Source: Mycobacterium colombiense (GTDB lineage Bacteria > Actinomycetota > Actinomycetes > Mycobacteriales > Mycobacteriaceae). Taken from it: a DNA stretch of 64,000 nt. The stretch is taken from NCBI RefSeq assembly GCF_001953985.1, contig NZ_MBEI01000062.1:1-64000 (forward strand). The letters run 5' to 3'. The number at the start of each line of letters is the position of its first letter. Positions within the stretch are counted from its first letter, which is position 1. The notes under the pieces were generated by a model, which worked only from the letters and a program-made list of their open reading frames with translations, had not been told where the DNA came from and did no database searches. The position numbers and the translations under genes were made by a program. Positions 33,402 through 40,246 of the stretch are shown one piece after another.

Positions 33402-34625
33402 CACTATGCACGGGAACGCGTTTGCGTCGTTGACGCGCGCGCGGATCCGATTCTGCGACGAAGTCCTTCTCGTCTCTGCGGCTTAACAGGCTAGCGGCGA
33501 GGCGGCCAGCTTCCCTGCGGTCATTCGAATTGACACCCCAGCCATCTCCGAAGGCGGCCGCGCGGTGCGGCCATCTGGCCCCGAACGCGTTTGCTGGTCA
33601 AGACGATCTAATCGCCGATTGATTGGTTCCGCGCGATATGTCCGCGGTTGTGGGGCAGGCAAATTCAACGCGCTTGTCGGGTTCGAAGGCGGCGTCGTAT
33701 CGAAGTTGCAAGAGATAACTCGGGACGGCAGCGGTGTCGCTCTGTTGCGAACCGCCCGCAAATTGGCTCCCGCACGGTCGGGCCCTACGCACAATGGCTG
33801 CACCAAAACCCAGGCGCGAGCGACAACTCACGCATCGGTGGCATGACTGATGGTTTTTCCGCCGCAAGTCCTCCGAGCGGGCAATGAACAGGAGCGGGCT
33901 TACTGCTTAATGGCTCCTGTATTTACGATCGCTGCAGCGCCGCGTGAGATGCACTGCAGCAGAGCATCTTTGGGTACTTTCGTACGAAAGGGTCGAGGAA
34001 TCTGGGGCGATTCAGCCGGCGATCCTTAACTAAACGCACGCACAATAGGGCGCCATTCGTTGTTGGCCGCACGACGCCTTCTACAAGTGACCGAGGTGAC
34101 AGTGGGCTGAGTCGGCGATGCGGTTCTAGCTCCATCGGTTCCCGCGCCCGCCGGCAACGTTAGTTCGCCATCTCTCGATTGCCCGTTCATTGGCAGTGGC
34201 TGTCCGTGTGCGAAATTGCGGAATTGCCGACCAAGCACAAAAAAGTGTATAAATTCAATTAAATGGAAGTCAAATAGCGCTTCCGCAAAAGACGTAAATC
34301 AAGTTATGTAAGGGCGTTAGCTACGCTGCCGCATGTATACCAACCCTTCGGGCAGCAATAGCTGAGTGAGCTGATTCTATGTCTTAATACATTGTCCGGC
34401 AACTGTATCCGCGGCGGCAGTGCAGTCCAAGCGGATTGCTAGGCAGGAGCTCGCGCGGGACCGGAAAAAACCTCGGCAAAATCCGTGCAGTGCGATTAAC
34501 GGCTCCACGGCGGGGGTAAACGCCGGTAAGCATCGGTGGAAAACCTCGGAAGGGTTCAGGGGCGCTCCCCCAATATTTCATGCCGGATGCGGTGAATAAA
34601 TGAACCGGCACAAGGAGAGTACGAC
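33402..34625. other. 1.2-kb region without recognisable genes
   Basis: Short frames occur on both strands but none has a ribosome binding site, codon bias or domain. GC drops clearly from 34200 to 34400, where AT-rich runs occur. Palindromes are present: a perfect 14-mer CTTTCGTACGAAAG at 33977-33990 and CGCTGCAGCG at 33930-33939. The last part must contain the promoter of the gas-vesicle operon; GATT-N16-GGGTAA (34494-34519) is the best SigF-like candidate and is weak. Confidence 0.55.
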
Positions 34626-35351
34626 ATGGCGAACGGAGCGAAAGTCGCGCTGGCGGTCGGAGCGGGATACCTCTTGGGCAGGACCCGCAAGGGCCGACTC
34701 GCGCTGATGCTCGCGGCTGCAGGGATAACGGGCAAATTTCCTGCTCGGCCGGGCGACCTCGTAGCGCACGGGCTCAAGTCCCTCGGCGGGACGGCCGAGT
34801 TGGGTCAGTTGAGAGAGCAACTGCGCGGTGACGTGTTGGGAGCCGCCCGGTCGGCTGCGCTCACTGCCGTGACCCATCAGGTCGATTCGCTGAACGATCG
34901 CCTGCAAGGTGTCACCTCGGCGGTTGGTGCGGACGAGGTGCTCGATGATGTCGGAGGCACCGTCGGCGACACCCTCAATCTGGGTGGTCGACCGCGGCGA
35001 ACGCGGCCTGATGAAGACGAGTATCTCGACGAGGACCTCGATGAGGACGCGGCCTACGAGGAACCGGCGGACGACGTGGACGAAGAACCGCTCGATGTCG
35101 ACGAAGCGGACGACGACATCGATGAGGACGAAGACCTCACCGCGACCGACATCGATGATGAGGAGGCGGAGGAGGAAATGCTCCAGCCACCGGTAACCCG
35201 GCGTCGAGCGACTCGTCGGGCCCCCGCGCCGCGAGCCTCGGTACGGCGCTCGTCACGAGCGGCTTCACCGGAAGAACAGTCCGTCAGGGTCGCGAGTCGC
35301 CGGCGTGCGCCGGCAGCGACGACGCGTTCAACCGCGCGACGAGGACGGTGA
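34626..35351 (+). CDS. gas-vesicle-operon accessory protein with acidic centre and basic tail
   Basis: 241 aa. The N-terminal 30 residues are Gly/Ala-rich and hydrophobic (LAVGAGYLLGRTRKGRLALM). A helical middle (about 50-105) follows, then an Asp/Glu tract (about 125-190) and an Arg-rich tail (about 195-241). Streptomyces gas-vesicle clusters encode an accessory protein of similar character beside the SRPBCC gene; equivalence is inferred from position. Strong ribosome binding site AAGGAGAG before the ATG. First gene of the operon. The charge layout suggests binding to basic partners or assembly surfaces; no enzyme motif. Confidence 0.7.
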   Translation: MANGAKVALAVGAGYLLGRTRKGRLALMLAAAGITGKFPARPGDLVAHGLKSLGGTAELGQLREQLRGDVLGAARSAALTAVTHQVDSLNDRLQGVTSAVGADEVLDDVGGTVGDTLNLGGRPRRTRPDEDEYLDEDLDEDAAYEEPADDVDEEPLDVDEADDDIDEDEDLTATDIDDEEAEEEMLQPPVTRRRATRRAPAPRASVRRSSRAASPEEQSVRVASRRRAPAATTRSTARRGR

Positions 35352-35357
35352 AAACCA

Positions 35358-36371
35358 ATGACGCGCACTGCTAAAGGAACGATAAGGCAGCCGGGTCGCG
35401 GCAAGCAAACGGCTGAAACGGACCCCGCATCGGGACAACTACAGGCTTCGCTGCAACAGCTTGCCGGCACCTTCACCGATCGGGCCGTGTCCTCGATATC
35501 GGGCCGCCTGAGCGGAGCGACCGAGCGCCTGACCGACTATGCGCAAAACGGTGGCGGAAGCGGGCTGCTGTCCGCGGTCACCGGCGTGGATGATCTGACC
35601 ACCCCGGTCAAGACTGCGGTCAAAGCAGGTTTGAGCAGCGCCGGTGGGAAAGTCACGGACACTGTCAAGAACGCTGCCGGGTCACTGTTCGGCGGAAAAG
35701 GCAAGGGCGGCAAGAAGTCCAAGATCACCAACATCGTCGAGCACATCGACGTCGGTGCGCCCATAGACCTGGTATACGACCAGTGGACCCAGTTCGCCGA
35801 CTTTCCGAAGTACATGAAGAAGCTGGAACAAGTCGAACAGAAATCCGACGAGAAGCTGCGGTGGAAGGCGCAGGTTTTCTGGTCGCACCGTAGCTGGGAG
35901 TCGACAATCACCGAGCAGGTTCCCAACGAGCGCATCGTGTGGCGGTCGAAGGGCGACAAAGGGTACCTCGACGGCGCGGTCACCTTCCACGAACTCGCGC
36001 GGAACCTCACCCGCGTGGTCGTTGTCCTGGAATACCACCCGCAAGGGTTCTTCGAGAAGACCGGCAACATATGGCGGGCACAAGGCCGGCGAATCCGGTT
36101 GGAGCTGAAGAACTTCCAGCGCGAAGTGATGATGCAGGCGGTGCTCCACCCCGACGAAGTCGAGGGATGGCATGGCGAAATCCGCGACGGTGAAGTCGTA
36201 GACGACGGACAACAGGCAGAAGACAGACAAAGCCGAACCGCTTCGCGTCCGAAGCGACGGCGAGCGACCGACCAAAGTCGCACATCCAAGCCCACTAACA
36301 CCGGCCGTACGAGCGGGACGGCGAGCTCCAGTCGCCGTCGCGTCCCGGCCAAAGGGGGGAGACAAGCATGA
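35358..36371 (+). CDS. SRPBCC (polyketide cyclase/dehydrase-like) protein in the gas-vesicle operon
   Basis: 337 aa. Residues about 1-110 are a low-complexity Gly/Thr/Lys-rich helix-forming region. An SRPBCC fold follows (about 122-265): IVEHIDVGAPIDLVYDQWTQ, FADFPKYMKKLEQV, and ERIVWRSKGDKGYLDGAVTF. The tail (about 285-337) is Arg/Lys/Ser-rich. SRPBCC domains bind hydrophobic ligands; the same combination occurs in Streptomyces gas-vesicle clusters. The stop overlaps gvpA (ATGA). Role in vesicle assembly unknown. Confidence 0.75.
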   Translation: MTRTAKGTIRQPGRGKQTAETDPASGQLQASLQQLAGTFTDRAVSSISGRLSGATERLTDYAQNGGGSGLLSAVTGVDDLTTPVKTAVKAGLSSAGGKVTDTVKNAAGSLFGGKGKGGKKSKITNIVEHIDVGAPIDLVYDQWTQFADFPKYMKKLEQVEQKSDEKLRWKAQVFWSHRSWESTITEQVPNERIVWRSKGDKGYLDGAVTFHELARNLTRVVVVLEYHPQGFFEKTGNIWRAQGRRIRLELKNFQREVMMQAVLHPDEVEGWHGEIRDGEVVDDGQQAEDRQSRTASRPKRRRATDQSRTSKPTNTGRTSGTASSSRRRVPAKGGRQA

Positions 36372-36778
36372 CAACCGCAATCCAGCCGGCGGGCGGCCCG
36401 AGTGGTCCGGGTGGACCGAGTTCGAGCAGCCTGGCCGACGTGATGGACACAATCCTGGACAAGGGTCTCGTCATCGACGCCTACGTCCGCGTCTCACTCG
36501 TGGGCATCGAGTTGCTGACCGTCGACGCACGCGTCGTCATCGCGAGCGTGGATACCTACCTGCGATTCGCCGAGGCGGTCAACCGGCTCGACATCCCCCA
36601 AGAAGATCCCAAAGCGGGCCTGCCCGAACTGGTGGACGATGTCACGTCCGGAGCGGCCAAGAGCAAGACAGAGGGTGTGCTCGAGGCCGCGGGCGAGAAG
36701 CTCGGCGGTCTGCTCAACCCAGACAAGCCGCAACGGAAGAAAGCGACTCGGGTCCGAAGCCAGCGGGAGGACCGATGA
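36368..36778 (+). CDS. gvpA: gas vesicle structural protein GvpA
   Basis: 136 aa. The core (about 20-72) is the classic GvpA sequence: LADVMDTILDKGLVIDAYVR, VSLVGIELLTVDARVVIASV and DTYLRFAEAV, with helix-strand-strand-helix layout and the conserved SLVGIE turn. A C-terminal extension (about 80-136) ends in basic residues (PQRKKATRVRSQREDR), as in actinobacterial forms. It would form the ribbed, gas-permeable shell. Overlaps the next gene by ATGA. Confidence 0.93.
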   Translation: MTTAIQPAGGPSGPGGPSSSSLADVMDTILDKGLVIDAYVRVSLVGIELLTVDARVVIASVDTYLRFAEAVNRLDIPQEDPKAGLPELVDDVTSGAAKSKTEGVLEAAGEKLGGLLNPDKPQRKKATRVRSQREDR

Positions 36779-37542
36779 CCACCTCACAAGCCGACAGCGC
36801 GGTATACGTGTACGGGATCGTTCCGGGCGACGTCGAAGTCGAAAAGTCCGCTCAGGGCATCGGCGACCCACCGGCACCGGTCGATGTCGTCCACGAAGGC
36901 GACATCGCGGCCCTAGTCAGCGTCATCGCCGTCGATCACGCGCTCGGTACACCCGAGGATCTGCAAGCACACGCAAAGCTGCTGGACGGCACCGCGGGCG
37001 TCGCGCCCGTCCTGCCGTTGCGGTTCGGCGCGGTGATGACGGACCAGGATGCCGTCGCCGAAGAGCTCCTGCGCGAGCATCATGACGAATTCGCCCAGGC
37101 GCTCAAAGCCCTTGAGGGTCAAGCGGAATACATCGTGAAGGGCCGCTACGACGAGCAAGCCTTTCTTGCCCGGCTGCTATCGGAGAACGACGAGGCGCGG
37201 CAGCTGGCTGACGACATACGCGGTAAGTCCGAAGACGCGTCCCGGAATTCGCGGATCGCGCTAGGCGAGCTCATCGCGAATGCCATTGAGGCGATGCGCA
37301 ATGCAGACACCAACACGGTGATCGACGAGATCGAGGGAATCGCCAGCCAGGTCAACCCACGCGAACCTACGCACGAATGGGATGCGGCGCACGTCGCGGT
37401 TCTATGCGAAGTCGAACGTCAAGCCGAGCTGGAAGAGGTCGTGAAAAGGATGAACGAAAATGCCGGTGGGCTAATGAAGTTGCGGTTGCTTGGTCCGGTG
37501 GCGGCGTACGACTTCGTCGTCACGGCCAAAGCGGCGGGCTGA
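36775..37542 (+). CDS. gvpF: gas vesicle protein GvpF (GvpF/L family)
   Basis: 255 aa. Family features: AVYVYGIVPGD at the N-terminus, LPLRFGAVMTD (about 82-92), EYIVKGRYDE, and the C-terminal ferredoxin-like domain LRLLGPVAAYDFV. GvpF is thought to act at the start of assembly by binding GvpA. It follows gvpA with a four-base overlap and precedes gvpG by 3 bases. Distinguished from the second family member (38502) by the intact PLRFG motif. Confidence 0.9.
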   Translation: MTTSQADSAVYVYGIVPGDVEVEKSAQGIGDPPAPVDVVHEGDIAALVSVIAVDHALGTPEDLQAHAKLLDGTAGVAPVLPLRFGAVMTDQDAVAEELLREHHDEFAQALKALEGQAEYIVKGRYDEQAFLARLLSENDEARQLADDIRGKSEDASRNSRIALGELIANAIEAMRNADTNTVIDEIEGIASQVNPREPTHEWDAAHVAVLCEVERQAELEEVVKRMNENAGGLMKLRLLGPVAAYDFVVTAKAAG

Positions 37543-37545
37543 GCG

Positions 37546-37803
37546 ATGGGGCTGTTCACCGGCCTCGTGCTGCTACCGCTGGCTCCGGTCCGCGGCGTCG
37601 TGAAGGTTGCGGAAGTCATTCAGCGGCAGGTGGAACAGGAACTGCACAACCCCGCCCGCACCCGCCGGCAACTCGAAGAACTCGAGGAAGCGCGCGAGCG
37701 CGGCGATATTTCGCCCGACGAGGAAACCGAGCTTCAAAAGGAGATCCTGCAGACGAGAGTCAAGCCGGGGGCACCCGAGCCCCCACCTCCTGAGGAGGAC
37801 TGA
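37546..37803 (+). CDS. gvpG: gas vesicle protein GvpG
   Basis: 85 aa. The N-terminal hydrophobic segment GLFTGLVLLPLAPVRGVVKVAE is followed by a charged coiled-coil region (EVIQRQVEQEL to EELEEARERGDISPDEETE). This pattern and the place between gvpF and gvpO identify GvpG, an accessory assembly protein. The Pro/Glu tail (APEPPPPEED) is acidic. Confidence 0.88.
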   Translation: MGLFTGLVLLPLAPVRGVVKVAEVIQRQVEQELHNPARTRRQLEELEEARERGDISPDEETELQKEILQTRVKPGAPEPPPPEED

Positions 37804-37808
37804 CAACC

Positions 37809-38135
37809 ATGACGCAGCGCGCCCGGGCACGATCACCACGCGACCGCGACGGCGACGAGCCATCGTTGACGGCTCGTGACGCCGTCGACCTCGCTCGGGA
37901 GATCATCACCGAAATCACCGATGGAGAACCGGTCAGAATCACTTCAGCGGCCCCCACCGACGACGGCGGCTGGGTCGTCGAGGTCGAAACCGTCGAGGAC
38001 AGGCGCATCCCGTCGTCCGCGGACATGCTGGCGCTGTATGAGATCGAGCTCGATCCCAGCGGAGAAATGCTGGCCTATCAAAGAACTCGACGCTATATGC
38101 GCGGCCAGACGGACAGAGGAGGTACGACGGAGTGA
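37809..38135 (+). CDS. gvpO: gas vesicle protein GvpO
   Basis: 108 aa. After a charged start, the GvpO domain (about 20-95) contains ARDAVDLAREIITEITDGEP, a GGWVVEVETVEDRRIPSSAD strand pair and LALYEIELDPSGEMLAYQRT. It is needed for vesicle formation in haloarchaea; its mechanism is unclear. GTGA overlap with gvpJ. Confidence 0.9.
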   Translation: MTQRARARSPRDRDGDEPSLTARDAVDLAREIITEITDGEPVRITSAAPTDDGGWVVEVETVEDRRIPSSADMLALYEIELDPSGEMLAYQRTRRYMRGQTDRGGTTE

Positions 38136-38512
38136 CGATCTCCCCTGGCAACGATTTCTCGCCCGTGCAACAGGCGTCTAGCTCGGCGCTGTCCAGTCCA
38201 CAGTCGACCAACCTCGGCGACATCCTGGAGCGGGTGCTGGATACCGGCATCGTCATCGCCGGCGACATCCGGGTCAATCTGCTCGACATCGAGCTCCTGA
38301 CCATCAAGCTGCGGCTTGTGGTGGCGTCGTTGGAGACGGCTAAGGAAGCCGGAATCAATTGGTGGGAGAACGATCCCTGGCTGACCGGCAAGTCATCGCA
38401 ATTGGAGCTTGAGAACGAACGGCTGCGCGAACGCATCGAAGAGCTCGAGAACGGGAGTGGTCGGCGGCGTGCGGTGACAGACCGAGCCGCGGAGTACGGG
38501 GATGTCGACTGA
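38132..38512 (+). CDS. gvpJ: gas vesicle protein GvpJ (GvpA/J family)
   Basis: 126 aa. A GvpA-like core at about 26-72 (LGDILERVLDTGIVIAGDIR, VNLLDIELLTIKLRLVVASL) has NLLDIE in place of the SLVGIE turn, which marks a minor GvpJ-type protein rather than the shell subunit. A C-terminal coiled coil (LELENERLRERIEELENG) follows. Such proteins help nucleate or form the conical tips. Starts at a GTG overlapping gvpO and overlaps gvpL by 11 bases. Confidence 0.88.
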   Translation: MTISPGNDFSPVQQASSSALSSPQSTNLGDILERVLDTGIVIAGDIRVNLLDIELLTIKLRLVVASLETAKEAGINWWENDPWLTGKSSQLELENERLRERIEELENGSGRRRAVTDRAAEYGDVD

Positions 38513-39284
38513 AGGTGTCTGGGCATATGCGGTCGTCCGCGCTGAAGCGGCGGAGCAGGGCTTCGCCGGTCTCCACGGCGTCGCGGGTGAACCCGTACGG
38601 GCGGTGAGGGGTTCCGGTCTAGCAGCTGTCGTGGGAACCGTCGGACTTGGTGAGTTCGGTGAGGAACCGTTGCGCCGGAACCTCGAGGACCTGGACTGGT
38701 TGGCCACCACGGCACGTGCCCACGACGCTGTCATCTCTGCGATCGCACGACGCGGTCCTGTTGTTCCGATGCGGATGGCGACGGTGTTCCTCGACGACAG
38801 TCGGGTTCGCGAGATGCTCGCATCCAGGCATGACGACTTCGTTGCCGGTTTGGACCGAGTCACGTCGCGTGAAGAGCTCGGCGTCAAAGCGTATGCCGAC
38901 GCCAAAGTACTCACCGGCGAGGCCGAATCCGGCGATCGTCCGGGTGAGAAACTCTCGGGCACAGCGTATTTGATGCGGCGACGCCGCGCACTCGCCTCGC
39001 AGGACGATGCGTTTCGCCTTGCGGCCGAACATGCCGCACGCATTCATGCCGGACTGCTGGAGCGTGCGGTCGACGGAAAACGGAGGCCTGCAAGCGATCA
39101 CCGCCTCTCCGGACGAGAGGCGTGGACGGTGCTGAACGGTACGTATCTGGTTGAGCGGGATGACGTCCAAGCATTCAGAGCCGCCGTTGCGGCGATCGAC
39201 AGGAACACCCCGGGCATCGAACTGGAGATCACCGGTCCATGGCCGCCGTATTCGTTTGCCGGCGATGTGGGCGGCTATGCCTGA
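38502..39284 (+). CDS. gvpL: gas vesicle protein GvpL (second GvpF/L family protein)
   Basis: 260 aa. GvpF/L fold: VWAYAVVRAEAAEQGFAGLH at the start, PVVPMRMATVFLDD (about 86-99) replacing the PLRFG motif of GvpF, SGTAYLMRRRRAL, and the C-terminal ferredoxin-like LEITGPWPPYSFAG. An assembly factor that in other systems contacts most other Gvp proteins. Overlaps gvpS by 8 bases. Confidence 0.88.
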   Translation: MSTEGVWAYAVVRAEAAEQGFAGLHGVAGEPVRAVRGSGLAAVVGTVGLGEFGEEPLRRNLEDLDWLATTARAHDAVISAIARRGPVVPMRMATVFLDDSRVREMLASRHDDFVAGLDRVTSREELGVKAYADAKVLTGEAESGDRPGEKLSGTAYLMRRRRALASQDDAFRLAAEHAARIHAGLLERAVDGKRRPASDHRLSGREAWTVLNGTYLVERDDVQAFRAAVAAIDRNTPGIELEITGPWPPYSFAGDVGGYA

Positions 39285-39486
39285 GGCGCTGCCCGCGGAC
39301 AACAACCGAGAGGTCGCCCTGGTCGACCTGCTTGATCGCGTGCTCGCCGGTGGGGTGGTGATAAGCGGCGATATCACCCTGGCCATTGCAGACGTGGACT
39401 TGGTCGTCATCTCGCTGCGCGCTCTGGTCTCATCAATTGGTTCGCTGCTGCCCACCGACGGGTTGGTCGACGGCGGTGCTGGATGA
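39277..39486 (+). CDS. gvpS: gas vesicle protein GvpS (short GvpA/J family)
   Basis: 69 aa from the ATG at 39277 (an in-frame ATG at 39265 would add four residues). The GvpA-like core reads VALVDLLDRVLAGGVVISGD, then ITLAIADVDLVVISLRALVS. It is shorter than GvpA and GvpJ and without a C-terminal extension. Third GvpA-type gene of the operon; assigned GvpS by size and place between gvpL and gvpK. Confidence 0.82.
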   Translation: MPEALPADNNREVALVDLLDRVLAGGVVISGDITLAIADVDLVVISLRALVSSIGSLLPTDGLVDGGAG

Positions 39487-39806
39487 ACGAACCGGAATAT
39501 CCGGCGCATCGGACAGACGTCAACACCACGCGCCAGCGCATAAGCGCTGACCCCGAGTCGGTGGAGCGCGGTTTGGTGAGCCTGGTGCTCACTCTGGTGG
39601 AGTTGCTTCGTCAACTGATGGAACGCCAGGCCATTCGTCGGGTTGACCGCGGCGGTTTGACGGACGAGCAGATCGAGCGCATCGGCACAACGTTGATGCT
39701 GTTGGAAGAGAAGATGACCGAGTTGCGCGAACATTTCGGTCTCGAACCTGAGGACCTCAACATCGACCTCGGTCCGCTCGGCCCGCTGCTTCCGAGAGAC
39801 CAGTGA
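39483..39806 (+). CDS. gvpK: gas vesicle protein GvpK
   Basis: 107 aa. GvpK core: DPESVERGLVSLVLTLVELL, RQLMERQAIRRVDRGGLTDE, QIERIGTTLMLLEEKM. The PEDLNIDLGPLGPLL tail is typical. Overlaps gvpS by ATGA and ends the operon 4 bases before a strong hairpin. Essential assembly protein in characterised clusters. Confidence 0.92.
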   Translation: MNEPEYPAHRTDVNTTRQRISADPESVERGLVSLVLTLVELLRQLMERQAIRRVDRGGLTDEQIERIGTTLMLLEEKMTELREHFGLEPEDLNIDLGPLGPLLPRDQ

Positions 39807-39810
39807 AAGG

Positions 39811-39840
39811 CGAGCCCGGCTGACACGTCAGCCGGGCTCG
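39811..39840. terminator. terminator hairpin after the gas-vesicle operon
   Basis: CGAGCCCGGCTGAC-AC-GTCAGCCGGGCTCG is a perfect 14-base-pair stem (13 bp with a 4-base loop in practice), directly after gvpK and before the convergent GlsB-like gene. There is no U-tract on either side; it probably serves both strands. Confidence 0.8.
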
Positions 39841-39853
39841 TGAAGGGCGACCG

Positions 39854-40141
39854 TCAACGTCTCAGGATGCCGGACCGCCTTCGTCCAAATGCTGCAGCGA
39901 CGATGGCGACACCAACCGCCGCAACGACGACCTGAACCAGCAGCTCCAGCCAATCAATTCCCTTGGTATCCGTGGGAATACCCATCGCGCGAGCCAGCGC
40001 CGTGCCGACGAACGCAGCACCAATGCCGACCAGGATCGTCAGCCAAATGGGGATGTGTTGTTTGCCTGGAACAACGAGCCGTCCAAGTGCGCCGATCACC
40101 AGGCCGATCAGTATTGCGCTGATGATGCCGTGGATTGCCAT
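39854..40141 (-). CDS. GlsB/YeaQ/YmgE-family (transglycosylase-associated) membrane protein
   Basis: 95 aa with three predicted helices. Family motif: AILIGLVIGALGRLVVPGKQ, then a second helix LTILVGIGAAFVGTALARAMG and a third near 65-85. The ATG at 40141 has GGGAGG upstream and follows a perfect SigF-type promoter by about 35 bases. Relatives are general-stress proteins of unknown mechanism. Confidence 0.88.
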   Translation of the reverse strand: MAIHGIISAILIGLVIGALGRLVVPGKQHIPIWLTILVGIGAAFVGTALARAMGIPTDTKGIDWLELLVQVVVAAVGVAIVAAAFGRRRSGILRR

Positions 40142-40177
40142 GCCGTCCTCCCGCCAGTGATATGAGCTGTGAATCAC

Positions 40178-40202
40178 ATACCCCCAACGGCAGCAACTAA
40201 AC
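40178..40202 (-). promoter_or_regulatory. SigF promoter of the GlsB-like gene
   Basis: On the minus strand GTTT (40202-40199), exactly 15 bases, then GGGTAT (40183-40178): a perfect match to GTTT-N15-17-GGGTA of mycobacterial SigF. The predicted transcript starts about 30 bases before the ATG and includes GGGAGG. Confidence 0.75.
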
Positions 40203-40246
40203 TCACGCCCAATATCAACGCGGCGCCTGGTTGACCGACGGCTTTA

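Noticed and set aside
33620..33700. Possible tRNA because of GGGTTCGAAGG
   Set aside because: The flanking bases do not form a T-stem, and no anticodon or acceptor stem can be drawn.
33565..34238. Several 60-93-codon frames on both strands in the empty region
   Set aside because: None has a ribosome binding site, hydrophobic signal or domain; most overlap each other.
34626..39806. Phage tail or secretion operon as an alternative reading of the overlapping small genes
   Set aside because: GvpA, GvpO, GvpK and GvpF/L cores are directly recognisable.
30045..40246. Prophage or integrative element
   Set aside because: No integrase, transposase, att-like direct repeat, phage structural gene or tRNA edge is visible; only gene content and synteny mark the block.
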